Origin: Salinarchaeum laminariae
GTDB lineage: Archaea; Halobacteriota; Halobacteria; Halobacteriales; Salinarchaeaceae
Reading direction: 5' to 3'
NCBI RefSeq assembly: GCF_023204835.1
Contig: NZ_CP096270.1
Span: 496,001-560,000, forward strand
DNA length: 64,000 nt
The translations under genes were made by a program, and so were the position numbers. Within the stretch, counting starts at the first letter, position 1, and every line of letters begins with the position of its first letter. Positions 45,755 through 54,347 of this stretch are shown piece by piece. A model generated the notes under the pieces. It did not search any database and had not been told where the DNA came from. It saw only the letters and a list, made by a program, of their open reading frames with translations.

Positions 45755-46422
45755 ACCCGGAACCCCGCCTCGAAGGCGGTGACGTCGACCGACCCCGTCA
45801 GCTCGGTTTCGAACGTGCCATTCTGGAACAGGTAGAACGTCGGCGTGCTGACGACGCCGGCCTCGTCTCCGTCGGCCTCGGCCGTCTCGAGAACCGACTG
45901 ATGCGTGCGCGCCTCGCTGGCCGCGATGACGGCTTCGGCGTCGACTGAGGTCGACGTTTCCAGGAACGAGCGCGTCTCCGTCGCGAACGAACTCCCCGAC
46001 AGCGAGGTGACGGTGTCGTAGTAGAACCCCAGCAACTCCCACGCCGCGTCGCGATCGCGCGCCGTGGTTTCGAGCACGGCGTGGATCGCAGGCGTCGCCC
46101 ACGATCGCCCGGTGTAGCGGTAGGGGCGGTAGACGAACGACGCCGAGTCCGGCTCGACGATCTCGCTACGGACGTCGTCGAAGGTGGACGTGTGGAACCG
46201 CGAACAGCTCGTACAGGTAGGATCCTCGAAGGCGACGATCAGCTTCTCGGCCTCGAGTGGCGCCTCACCGATGAACGGCTGGCCGTCGAGGGCGTTCGCC
46301 GCGGGATGGTCCTCGACGGACTCGCCGCTGGAGCCGCCTTGCTGCAGGCAGCCGGCGAGACCCGCTGTGGCACCCACGCCCACCGCGCTCGCGATGCCGG
46401 AAAGGACCGATCGTCGTCGCAT
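45751..46422 (-). CDS. DsbA-like thioredoxin-fold Tat lipoprotein
   Basis: 223 residues. A twin-arginine signal (MRRRSVLSGIASAVGVGATA) ends in the lipobox GLAGC, so the protein is exported folded and lipid-anchored outside. The thioredoxin domain has the active site FEDPTCTSCSRFH (C-T-S-C), a helical DsbA insert (about 110-165), and the cis-Pro loop VVSTPTFYLFQNG. It should oxidise, reduce or isomerise disulfides on the cell surface. The stop overlaps the next GTG start, so it is translated together with the CxxC membrane protein. Confidence 0.9.
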   Translation of the reverse strand: MRRRSVLSGIASAVGVGATAGLAGCLQQGGSSGESVEDHPAANALDGQPFIGEAPLEAEKLIVAFEDPTCTSCSRFHTSTFDDVRSEIVEPDSASFVYRPYRYTGRSWATPAIHAVLETTARDRDAAWELLGFYYDTVTSLSGSSFATETRSFLETSTSVDAEAVIAASEARTHQSVLETAEADGDEAGVVSTPTFYLFQNGTFETELTGSVDVTAFEAGFRV

Positions 46423-46543
46423 ACCCAACTGATCGGTGGGGTCGACACTGTCAGTTCCCCGGTCGTGTACGCCGACCGCACGAACGGGGGATTTGGAATC
46501 CGGAGAGAACCGAGAATAACGAGACCAACGGACCGTCGGCGGG

Positions 46544-48472
46544 CTACTTGAAGCGGAACGTCTCGAGGTTCTTCGGCGCGAACGTTCGCATGTCGAACTT
46601 GTGGTAGAGCGCCGAAGAGAGGTCCTGTACGGAACCTTCGTCGCCGTGCACGCAGAGCACCTTCTCCGGGCGCGGGTTCATCGTCTTCACGAAGTCGACG
46701 AGCCCCTGGCGGTCCGCGTGGCCGGAGAACCCGTCGACCGTCTCGACGTTGAGTTCGAGCTGGAGAGTCCCCGAGCGGCCGCCGTTGCGGCCACGGTCGT
46801 CCATCGGAATCTCGTCCCAGCCGTTCTGGATGCGGCTGCCGAGGGTTCCCTGAGCCTGGTAACCGACGAAGGCCATCGTCGCATCCGGATCGGGACCGAT
46901 GTGGCGCAGCCAGGACATGATCGGGCCGCCCTCGACCATCCCCGACGTCGAGAGAATGATGCAGGGCTCGCCGTCGGCGACTTCCTGGCGCTCCTCCTCG
47001 CCGCCGTCGATGTGGTTGAACTGGTCGGCGAGGAACGGGTTCTCGTCCTCGTGGAAGATGCGATCGCGGAGGTCGTCCCGGAGATACTCCGGATACGTGG
47101 AGTGGATCGCCGTGGCCTCCCAGATCATGCCGTCGAGGTGGACGGGCATCGTCGGAATCTCGCCCTCGCGCATCGCCTCCTCGAGGACGAGCATCATCTC
47201 CTGGGAGCGACCCACCGCGAACGCGGGGATCAGGACCTTCCCGTCGCGCTCGTAGGTCTCGTTGATGACTCGCTTGAGCTTGCGCTCGGAGTCGGCCTGG
47301 TCGGTCTGGTAGTCGTTGCGGCCGCCGTAGGTGGATTCGAGGACGAGCGTCTCGACGCGGGGGAAGTCGTTGTGCGCGCCGTTGAACAGCCGGGTGTCGT
47401 CGTAATGGATGTCCCCGGAGAAGCAGACGTTGTAGAGTCCATCGCCGATGTGGAAGTGAGAGACCGCCGAGCCGAGGATGTGGCCAGCGTTGTGCAGCGT
47501 GAGTTTGACGTCCGGCGCGATGTCGGTGACGTCGCCGTACTCCAGCGGGATTGTGTGTTTGATCGTCTCGCGGACCATCTCTGATTCATACGGCGGCGCG
47601 CGGCCCTCCTTCGCGGCCACGTCGAGGTAGTCCAGTTGGAGGAGGCCCATCAGGTCGCGGGTCGGCTCGGTCGTGTAGATCGGGCCGTCGTAGCCGTACT
47701 TGAAGATCAGCGGCAAAAGCGCGGAGTGGTCGAGGTGGGCGTGCGTGAGAACGACGGCGTCGAGGTTCTGTGCGCCTGCACCGAGTGCTTCTGGCACCTG
47801 GAGGTAGGGCACCTCGCCCTCGGCGCCGGGCTTGTCGCCACAGTCGATGAGAATGCGCGTCTCGGGCGTCGAGAGAATGAACGCGGCGCGGCCGACCTCC
47901 CGACAGCAGCCAAGCGTCGTGATCCGGACGTATTCGTCGTCGGAGAGCTCCTCACGGTGGATCTGTCGGCCGATCCGCTCGAGGATGTCGCGGCGGTCGT
48001 CCCGCTCCTGCTTGAGGAAGTTCCGGACGTTCGAGACCGTCGAGGATTCGATCGGGGGCGTGCGGACGACCTCGGGGGTCCAGCCGACCTCCTTCGTGAT
48101 GTCGCGGAGCGTCGAGCCGTGTCGGCCGATGACCATCCCTGGCTTCTCGGCCTCGATGACGACCTCGCCGGTGTCGGCGTGGAAGTCGAGGTCGGTGACG
48201 CCGGCGTCCTCGGGGATCACCGAGAGAACCTTCTCCTCGGCTTCCTCGGGTCGCAGGAGGACGTCGGGATCGGGCCGGACGGTGATGCGTTTTCGGAGCT
48301 TCGAGGCGAGCTGTCGGACGAGGTCGCCCTGCTGGGCGAACTCCTTGGGGTCGCGGGTATAGACGACGAGTTCGGGCCCTTCGTAGGTAACCTCCGAGAC
48401 AGTGACGCTGCTTGGAAGCTCGCTGACGATCTCTGCTTTCAGTTCGTCGAGTTGTTGCTCTACAGCACTCAT
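46544..48472 (-). CDS. fttA: aCPSF1/FttA transcription termination endonuclease
   Basis: 642 residues, the full archaeal CPSF1 layout. Two N-terminal KH-type RNA-binding domains (to about residue 145; EKPGMVIGRHGSTLRDI) are followed by the metallo-beta-lactamase core with THAHLDHS (H244, H246, D248, H249). The inserted beta-CASP domain and its closing motifs follow (STSGMVEGGP; VDGFSGHADRQGLVDF; VCVHGDE). In archaea this factor cuts nascent RNA and ends transcription together with Spt4/5. A long upstream region with its own TATA suggests a long leader or a separate transcript. Confidence 0.96.
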   Translation of the reverse strand: MSAVEQQLDELKAEIVSELPSSVTVSEVTYEGPELVVYTRDPKEFAQQGDLVRQLASKLRKRITVRPDPDVLLRPEEAEEKVLSVIPEDAGVTDLDFHADTGEVVIEAEKPGMVIGRHGSTLRDITKEVGWTPEVVRTPPIESSTVSNVRNFLKQERDDRRDILERIGRQIHREELSDDEYVRITTLGCCREVGRAAFILSTPETRILIDCGDKPGAEGEVPYLQVPEALGAGAQNLDAVVLTHAHLDHSALLPLIFKYGYDGPIYTTEPTRDLMGLLQLDYLDVAAKEGRAPPYESEMVRETIKHTIPLEYGDVTDIAPDVKLTLHNAGHILGSAVSHFHIGDGLYNVCFSGDIHYDDTRLFNGAHNDFPRVETLVLESTYGGRNDYQTDQADSERKLKRVINETYERDGKVLIPAFAVGRSQEMMLVLEEAMREGEIPTMPVHLDGMIWEATAIHSTYPEYLRDDLRDRIFHEDENPFLADQFNHIDGGEEERQEVADGEPCIILSTSGMVEGGPIMSWLRHIGPDPDATMAFVGYQAQGTLGSRIQNGWDEIPMDDRGRNGGRSGTLQLELNVETVDGFSGHADRQGLVDFVKTMNPRPEKVLCVHGDEGSVQDLSSALYHKFDMRTFAPKNLETFRFK

Positions 48473-48806
48473 ATGTAGCTACGGGAGTACCGACGGGGCA
48501 CCGGACTGCGTCGAACCGCCTGCCGATCGTCGACCGCAGCGGACGACCGCACCGTCCGTTGAGACGCCGACAGTGATACCGTTACAGGACATCGTACTCT
48601 TCGAATCGAAGTCGGTGACCGCGGCGGTAGAAACCGCTTGCTTCGTTCTATCCGCTCAGGAATATAAAAGCCTTGGCAATACCCGAAATGGGCGATAGAC
48701 GCGGTATTGCACCGATTTAGGCGGCCGTCCGGACGCACCCGTCGTTTCTCGCAAACGGCTCGTCGGTTCCCGCAAACGGCATTGGGCTCCCCGCGCGACG
48801 TTCGGT
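48473..48806. promoter_or_regulatory. Structured divergent promoter region, aCPSF1 / MinD cluster
   Basis: This 334-bp gap contains a strong A/T box AATATAAAAG (48661-48670). A perfect dyad GCAATACC (48676-48683) / GGTATTGC (48703-48710) would straddle a rightward start site at about 48691. Two 20-bp direct repeats end just 27 bases before the ATG at 48807. No gene was seen. The aCPSF1 start is about 190 bases to the left. Confidence 0.5.
48740..48780. repeat. Tandem 20-bp repeats with 21-bp period
   Basis: CGTCGTTTCTCGCAAACGGC (48740-48759) and CGTCGGTTCCCGCAAACGGC (48761-48780) agree at 18 of 20 positions. A 21-bp spacing places both on the same face of the helix, as in cooperative operator pairs. 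They lie in the leader just before the gene at 48807. Confidence 0.55.
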
Positions 48807-49313
48807 ATGACGCCCCCACCGACGCCAGAGCTCGAACTGACCCCCGACCGCGTCGCCGCCGAGCGGTCCTGGGTGCTCGATCGCTCGCCCGTCGTCGTCG
48901 CGCTCGTCAACGACGTCCGGGACGAACTCGGGACGGCCTTCGACACCTCAGTCGACCACATCGACGCCACGGACTACGAATCCGTCGTCGCGGAGGTCTT
49001 CGCCGACGGCGACCGCGCGGTCAACGTCGCCGCGCTCGTCGCAACCTTGCGCGGGATCGACGTCGAGAAGGACTACCCAGGCTTCGTCGTCGACGAGTGG
49101 CTCGGCAGGGAACTCGCCGCGACGATCGCCGGTGAGCAGCCCCGCCGGCTCCTCGCCGAGGCGACGTTCCACTACGCCGATATCGCCCACGACACCGACG
49201 AAACTGCGGGCATGGACGACCTCGACGCCGGGCTGGCCGCCGGCGTCCAGACCCGACTGCCGGGCTGGGACTGGACGGAGGGCGAGAGTCCTTTCGACGT
49301 GGCTCCGGAGTGA
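48807..49313 (+). CDS. Hypothetical protein, first gene of the MinD cluster
   Basis: 168 residues, acidic, soluble and mostly alpha-helical by eye (RVAAERSWVLDRSPVVVALV; DYESVVAEVFADGDRAVNV; VDEWLGRELAATIAGEQPRR). It has aromatic-rich closing turns (LPGWDWTEGESPFDV). No catalytic motif or known family is recognised. It is followed by another unknown gene (48-base gap) and a MinD-like ATPase, and the three probably share a transcript. Confidence 0.65.
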   Translation: MTPPPTPELELTPDRVAAERSWVLDRSPVVVALVNDVRDELGTAFDTSVDHIDATDYESVVAEVFADGDRAVNVAALVATLRGIDVEKDYPGFVVDEWLGRELAATIAGEQPRRLLAEATFHYADIAHDTDETAGMDDLDAGLAAGVQTRLPGWDWTEGESPFDVAPE

Positions 49314-49361
49314 GGCCCCTGCAGACACACCTTCAAGTGCGATTCCGCGGCGACCTCTCCC

Positions 49362-49847
49362 ATGGTCGAACTCGACTGCACCACGGCGCGTCCGGGCGGC
49401 GTCACGCTCGTCGCCGTGCGACTGGACAATCGCGTCGATGCACCCGGCGTCGACGCGCACCGCATCCGCCTCGTGTCGGCAATCGACGGCGCGACCTGGC
49501 CTCCGAGGGTCCAGGGCGTTCCGGCCGCGCCCTGGGACGGCGACGCCGCAGAGGTGGTCGTCCCGACCGGGCGCGTGGGAAGTCTCGGTTTCGCGAGCCC
49601 GGAACCGCCCGCCGATCCGCCGGTGACGATCGAGTCGGTGGAACCAGCGGCGGCCAGTTCTCGAGGGGACGCCGTGGCGGACGACGTCGGCGACGATCCG
49701 ACCGCGGACGACGTCCTGCGCGTGCTCGGTGATCCGTCGCCGCCTCGAGACGCCGTTGCGCCGCCGTCGGTGAGCGTCGAGTCGTCGGGCAGCGCCGTCG
49801 AGGCTGGCGCCGAGCCAGACGTCATCAGTGGGGATTCCAGCCCGTGA
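49362..49847 (+). CDS. Hypothetical protein coupled to MinD-like ATPase
   Basis: 161 residues. The first 75 look like a small beta-rich domain (MVELDCTTARPGGVTLVAVR; HRIRLVSAIDGATWPPRVQG). The remainder is a low-complexity Ala/Asp/Pro/Ser tail containing one helix (DPTADDVLRVLGDPSPP). The TGA overlaps the GTG start of the MinD-like gene (GTGA). The family is not recognised. Tight coupling suggests a partner or regulator of the ATPase. Confidence 0.65.
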   Translation: MVELDCTTARPGGVTLVAVRLDNRVDAPGVDAHRIRLVSAIDGATWPPRVQGVPAAPWDGDAAEVVVPTGRVGSLGFASPEPPADPPVTIESVEPAAASSRGDAVADDVGDDPTADDVLRVLGDPSPPRDAVAPPSVSVESSGSAVEAGAEPDVISGDSSP

Positions 49848-50509
49848 TCCTCGCCGTCGTCGGTGGGAAAGGTGGCGTCGGCAAGTCGACGGTCTCCCTC
49901 AACGTCGCCGACGCTCTCGATGGGGTGGTCGTCGACGCGGATCTCGGGATGGCCGACCTGCCCTACGGCCCGGGGCCGGACCTCCACGACGTGCTCGCCG
50001 ACCGGGCCGACGTGATCGAAGCCGTTCGAGAGTGCAGCGGCGCCGACACTGGGCCAGAGGTCGACGTGCTGCCGTGTGGCCGGACGCTCGCCGGTGCCCG
50101 CGCCGCAGATCCGACGGCGCTGGTGCGTGCGCTCGAACGCGTCGACGAGCACTACGGCCCGGTCGTCGTCGACTGCCCCGCTGGCATGGCGGCTGACGCC
50201 GGTTTACCGCTGTACGCCGCGGAGAGCTGTCTGCTCGTCACCACGCCCGACGGCGTCGCAGTACCGGACGCGCTTCGGACCCGTGCGCTCGCTCGCGTGC
50301 TCGACGCAGGCGTCGAGCGCGTCGTGTTGAACCGGGCTCGGGATCCGCCGGTCGAACGCGTCGAGCGGACGCTCGGCGCGCCGGTGACGGTCGTCCCCGA
50401 GCACGAGGCGGTCGATCGGGCCCGGACGGACGGCCTGTCGGTGATCGCCGCCGCACCGGAGAGCGTCCCCGCCGAACGGTTCCGCGAGATCGGCGCGGCG
50501 TTGCAGTGA
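49844..50509 (+). CDS. minD: MinD/ParA-like ATPase
   Basis: 221 residues. The deviant Walker A GGKGGVGKST (with the signature Lys at residue 9) identifies the MinD/ParA group. Switch I is VVVDADLGMADLPYG and switch II VVVDCPAGMAADAG; a later strand reads VVLNRARD. The C-terminus lacks an obvious amphipathic membrane-targeting helix, unlike bacterial MinD. Haloarchaea carry several MinD homologues, one of which (MinD4) affects positioning of motility and chemosensory machines; which this is cannot be told. It converges with lysA. Confidence 0.85.
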   Translation: MILAVVGGKGGVGKSTVSLNVADALDGVVVDADLGMADLPYGPGPDLHDVLADRADVIEAVRECSGADTGPEVDVLPCGRTLAGARAADPTALVRALERVDEHYGPVVVDCPAGMAADAGLPLYAAESCLLVTTPDGVAVPDALRTRALARVLDAGVERVVLNRARDPPVERVERTLGAPVTVVPEHEAVDRARTDGLSVIAAAPESVPAERFREIGAALQ

Positions 50510-50567
50510 CTGAAGAGGGCCGAGACAATGGGAAACGAAACAGCAGTCAGACGCGAACTCCGTCGGA

Positions 50568-51884
50568 TTACCGCAGCCGCTCGTGGTCCAGCAGGTCCTC
50601 GTACCCCTCTCGCCCGCGGAGCACGGAGACCTCGCCGCCGGAGAGACCGACCTCCGCCGGCTTCGGCTGGGAGTGGAACTGGTTCGCGAGCTCGATGCCG
50701 TAGGCGCCCGTGTTGCCGATTGCGAGGAGGTCGCCCCGCCGCGGCTCCGCGATCAGCCGTCCGGTGCAGAACACGTCGGCGCTGGTACACAGCGGGCCGC
50801 CGACGGATGCCGGGATCGTCTCGCGGTCGGTCCCCCCAGCTCCATCTTCTGTCCCTCCGTCGCCGCCGTGGGCAGAGATATTCCGGATCGGATGATAGGA
50901 GTCGAACATCGCCGGCCGGATCATCGTCGCGAGGCTGGCGTCGACGCCGACGACGGTGGACTCCGCGGCGGGCTTGATCGTGTTCACCTCGGTCAGTACG
51001 AGGCTCGCGTCGGCGACGACGTAGCGGCCGGGCTCGACCTTCAGCCGTGCGTCGACGGCGTCGAAGGTCTCGTGGAGGTAGTCCGCGACGGCGTCGAGGT
51101 CGAGCGGCGCTTCGTCTTCGCGGTAGGGCACCCCGAACCCGCCGCCGACGTCGACGAACTCCAGCGCGGCGTCTTCCGCCCCCGAATCCTGGCCCGCACC
51201 GAGATCGGCCTCGATGGATTCCGCGGCCTCGGCCACCCGCTCCAGCGCGCGGCGATGTGCGTCGAGGTCCTCCGCAGTCAACATCCCGCTGCCGACGTGG
51301 GCGTGGAGTCCGACGAGGTCGAAGCGCTCGGCGGCGTCGGCCGCGACCACTGGCACGTCCTCGTGGGGGATTCCGAACTTCGCGTCCTTGCCGGTCGCCA
51401 CCTTCTCGTGGTGGCCGGCGCCGATGCCAGGGTTGACGCGAATCGCGAGACGACCGTCGAACCCGCGGGCCTCGAGCCGGTCCAGGGTGTCAGTCGCGCC
51501 GATCGTGACGGTGAGCTCCGGGGCCTCGGTCTCCCAGAAGTCGACGACCCAGTCGAGATCGTTCGCTGGGGGGTTGGTGGCCGTGTACTGCAGGGTGTTT
51601 GGCTCCGCACCGGCCTCGACCGCGCGGTGGAGTTCGCCCGCGGCGGCGCACTCGATGTGTGCGCCCTCCTCCAGGAGGCGTGCCACCACGGCCTGGCCGG
51701 TGTTGGCCTTCGCGGCGTACATGCATTCGATGCCCGCGAAGGCGTCGTCGATCCGATTGTAGTTGGCAGCGACCCGGTCGAGATCCGTGACGTAGAGAGG
51801 CGTTCCGTACTCCGCGGCGAGTCCGGAGAGGGCGTCGTGATCCCAGTCCGCGAGGCGGCGGATCCGGGGCGAGTCGGCGCTCAT
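50568..51884 (-). CDS. lysA: Diaminopimelate decarboxylase
   Basis: 438 residues. This fold type III PLP enzyme makes L-lysine from meso-diaminopimelate, the last step of the pathway. The PLP lysine is K59 in CMYAAKANTGQ; the glycine loop is FVDVGGGFGVPY, the partner-site motif VEPGRYVVADA, and the C-terminal motif CTSADVFCTGRL with the catalytic Cys. A short Gly/Asp insert lies near residue 345. It is on the same strand as dapD, dapB and dapA but separated from them by 3.3 kb of other genes. Confidence 0.96.
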   Translation of the reverse strand: MSADSPRIRRLADWDHDALSGLAAEYGTPLYVTDLDRVAANYNRIDDAFAGIECMYAAKANTGQAVVARLLEEGAHIECAAAGELHRAVEAGAEPNTLQYTATNPPANDLDWVVDFWETEAPELTVTIGATDTLDRLEARGFDGRLAIRVNPGIGAGHHEKVATGKDAKFGIPHEDVPVVAADAAERFDLVGLHAHVGSGMLTAEDLDAHRRALERVAEAAESIEADLGAGQDSGAEDAALEFVDVGGGFGVPYREDEAPLDLDAVADYLHETFDAVDARLKVEPGRYVVADASLVLTEVNTIKPAAESTVVGVDASLATMIRPAMFDSYHPIRNISAHGGDGGTEDGAGGTDRETIPASVGGPLCTSADVFCTGRLIAEPRRGDLLAIGNTGAYGIELANQFHSQPKPAEVGLSGGEVSVLRGREGYEDLLDHERLR

Positions 51885-52245
51885 TGGCCTACAGACCGCG
51901 ACTCGGCGGCACAAAGGTTGCGTTTCGATCGGGCAGTGAACTTCGAGGGTCGTGGAGCAATCGAGAAACGGGCCGCCGGGTGACGATCGGACTGGGGAGT
52001 AGTCCTGAGGGGCGTGGATTCGTTGGGATGGCATCCACAGACACGTGGTGGGACCTCCCACAGGTAGTTCACCTCACAGGATTTTTCAGCGTCGTATCGT
52101 AAGACGCCGGCCACGATGACGTCTCACCACGATACGGGCGTTTCCGATCGATCGACGTTCGCCCCCTCGCTCGGAGGGATCACCTGAATGGCCGCGCTGC
52201 GTTCGTTCGGCCGGGATCGGCGAGTATCGTCCGCTCACTAACACG
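51885..52245. other. lysA-exporter intergenic region
   Basis: 361 bp with no convincing gene. Two tiny open frames (23 and 17 codons; ATG at 52116 and 52188) precede the exporter ATG, but their composition is not distinctive. A rightward T-rich ACAGGATTTTTCAG lies at 52077-52090. Confidence 0.35.
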
Positions 52246-53367
52246 ATGGCACCCACGAACCCCTCTCAGGTCCAGAAGTCGTTCCTGAAGTACCAGCACT
52301 TCTTCGTCTTCGCAGCGCCGGTGTTGTTCGTCCTGCTCGTCGTCACGGCGGCGCCGACGCCCGCGAACGCTGGACTGGACTACTGGCTCGAGTACTGGTG
52401 GCTGTTCTTCTTTTTCCTGCTGGGAGCGACGATCGTCAACACGGTCGGGATCAGCGGCTCGGCGATGTTCGTCCCGTTCCTGATCTTCATCTTTCCCTTG
52501 CTCGCCCACGAGTTAGAGCCCGAGACGCTCGTCAAGATCGGGCTGATCAGCGAGTCCTTCGGCCTGTCGAGCTCCGCGGTCGCGTTCATTCAGTACGGGC
52601 TCGTCGATCGCCGGCTGGGACTGAGCCTCGTCGCCGGGAGCATTCCCTTCGTCGTCGGCGGGGCGATACTCTCCTTCTACATCCCCGAACCGCTGTTCCA
52701 CGGCGCGCTGGGGATCGCGCTGCTGGGCGCTGCATACCTCCTGTTCACGGCCGACCTCGCGCACGACGATCCCGACGGCGGCGATGGTGCGAGCGAAGGA
52801 GGTGCCAGTGGACAAGCGCCCGAAAGCGCACCCGACGGCGGCGAACCCGTCGCGGCCGGCGGCCTCCCCGACGACGACGGCAAGCTGGGGCCCGCTGGCG
52901 TCGGCATCGACGAGGAAGGCACCGTCACCCGTGTCGATCGCGAAGGTGACACGTACAGCTACACCTGGTCGGGGTACCTCGAGCGGTTCGCCAACTACAG
53001 CGTCGGCGGTGCGTTCCAGGGGCTGGCCGGCTTCGGCATCGGCGAACTCGGCATCATCTCGATGCTCCGCACGAACGTGCCCGTCCGCGTCGCGATCGGC
53101 ACGAACCACGTCGTCGTCGCGTCGACGGCGATTCTGGCGTCGCTCGTCCACGTGTTCGCCGGCGGCTTCCTCCCCGGCGCACACTCGCTGAGCCTCGCCT
53201 CGACGCCCTGGAACATGGTGGTGTTCACCGTGCCGGCGACGACGCTCGGCGGCCAGATCGCCCCGTACGTGTCGAACGCGCTGGACACCGACACGATCAC
53301 GAGGGGCGTCGCCAGCCTGTTCAGCGTGATCTCCGTCGCGCTGTTCGGGATGGCCGTCGGGTTCTGA
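52246..53367 (+). CDS. TauE/SafE family anion exporter
   Basis: 373 residues with about eight helices in two inverted halves. Half 1 has VNTVGISGSAMFVPFLIF, half 2 has FQGLAGFGIGELGIISML, the paired TauE/SafE motifs. Between them is an unusual 80-residue cytoplasmic, acidic Gly/Asp-rich loop (about 180-250) that includes TVTRVDREGDTYSYTW, conserved-looking and possibly folded. The family exports sulfite, sulfoacetate or related organosulfur anions, or imports them. No sulfur genes are adjacent. It begins the segment that interrupts the lysine genes. Confidence 0.9.
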   Translation: MAPTNPSQVQKSFLKYQHFFVFAAPVLFVLLVVTAAPTPANAGLDYWLEYWWLFFFFLLGATIVNTVGISGSAMFVPFLIFIFPLLAHELEPETLVKIGLISESFGLSSSAVAFIQYGLVDRRLGLSLVAGSIPFVVGGAILSFYIPEPLFHGALGIALLGAAYLLFTADLAHDDPDGGDGASEGGASGQAPESAPDGGEPVAAGGLPDDDGKLGPAGVGIDEEGTVTRVDREGDTYSYTWSGYLERFANYSVGGAFQGLAGFGIGELGIISMLRTNVPVRVAIGTNHVVVASTAILASLVHVFAGGFLPGAHSLSLASTPWNMVVFTVPATTLGGQIAPYVSNALDTDTITRGVASLFSVISVALFGMAVGF

Positions 53368-53478
53368 GCCGGCGCGCTCTGCTCGGTTCGGCTCCCCGAT
53401 TTCCACCGTCGATTGTCACGGCCCGCATCGACTGCTCGATGGCGTTTTCAGCCAGGAGCCACAACGCTCCGGAGACCG

Positions 53479-53919
53479 ATGTACGACGACGTGTTGCTCC
53501 CGACGGACGGTAGCGACGGAACGACCACGGTCGCCGCCCACGCCGCGTCGCTGGCACAGGCCAACGACGCCCGGATCCACGTGCTCTCCGTCGCGGACGC
53601 GCGGAACCGATTCGAGAGCCCGAGCAGCGGTCTCGCCGGGGAGGCCTGGGAGGAAGCGGAACGCGAGCGCGCAACTGCCGCGGTCGACACGGTGGTCGCG
53701 GCGCTGCCCGAGGACGCCCCCGTCGAGCGTGAGGTGGTCGCCGACGTTCCACACGAGGCGATCCTCGAGCGGGCACGCGATGGCACCGTCGACGCGATCG
53801 TAATGGGAACGCACGGCAGGACAGGACTCGATCATTACCTCATCGGAAGCGTCGCCGAGCGCGTCGTCCGACAGTCACCCGTCCCGGTGATGACCGTCCG
53901 GGTCGGCGACGGCGAGTGA
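53479..53919 (+). CDS. Universal stress protein (UspA family)
   Basis: 146 residues, single Usp domain: MYDDVLLPTDGSDGTTTV at the start and the ATP-binding signature GTHGRTGLDHYLIGSVAERV (G-x2-G-x9-G-S) near the C-terminus, ending SPVPVMTVRVGDGE. The signature places it in the ATP-binding class. Usp proteins act as stress-induced dimers; a specific client is unknown. The start ATG is unambiguous by homology. It is probably separate from the upstream exporter (111-base gap). Confidence 0.93.
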   Translation: MYDDVLLPTDGSDGTTTVAAHAASLAQANDARIHVLSVADARNRFESPSSGLAGEAWEEAERERATAAVDTVVAALPEDAPVEREVVADVPHEAILERARDGTVDAIVMGTHGRTGLDHYLIGSVAERVVRQSPVPVMTVRVGDGE

Positions 53920-54092
53920 GGCGGGACGACGAATGAAGCGGGACGACGACGCACCACCCGATTTTCTCGCACGCCTGCTGCAAACTGCATGCGGAGTCAC
54001 GACCGCGGCGTTGCTCTCCGTGCGAGCCGAACGGTGGGCCGTGCCAATTCATCCCGAACTATTATCATGCACCCGTGCCAATATTTAGCAAG

Positions 54093-54287
54093 ATGAGTTA
54101 TCCCGAGGATCCACGGCCGGGAGATGGGGCGAGCGCGTCCGATCCACGGGGCGTCGAAGCGCAGCCACAGGGCGTTCTGGCAACGCTAGTCCGAGGATTC
54201 AGACGACATGTCCGGACCTGGCCGGGACGCTACGTCGAGATGCGAATCGACGCGCGGACCGGCGAAAAACCGTCCCGCTCCGACTGA
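54093..54287 (+). CDS. Small hypothetical protein
   Basis: 64 residues. The N-terminal half is acidic and Gly/Pro-rich; the second half is basic (VLATLVRGFRRHVRTWPGRY-VEMRIDARTG) and may form one amphipathic helix. An A/T-rich CTATTATCAT (54058-54067) sits at leaderless distance from the ATG, which supports expression. No family is recognised. It lies in the segment that breaks the lysine genes, next to vapC in convergent orientation. Confidence 0.5.
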   Translation: MSYPEDPRPGDGASASDPRGVEAQPQGVLATLVRGFRRHVRTWPGRYVEMRIDARTGEKPSRSD

Positions 54288-54347
54288 ATGAAGCAATCCG
54301 TCCGCCGCGCTCCAAGTGGCTAAGAGTGTGTCATACCGGCGTCCGTC

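Noticed and set aside
52116..52240. Two tiny ORFs ahead of the TauE-like exporter
   Set aside because: 23 and 17 codons with no distinctive composition or spacing; no evidence for leader-peptide control.
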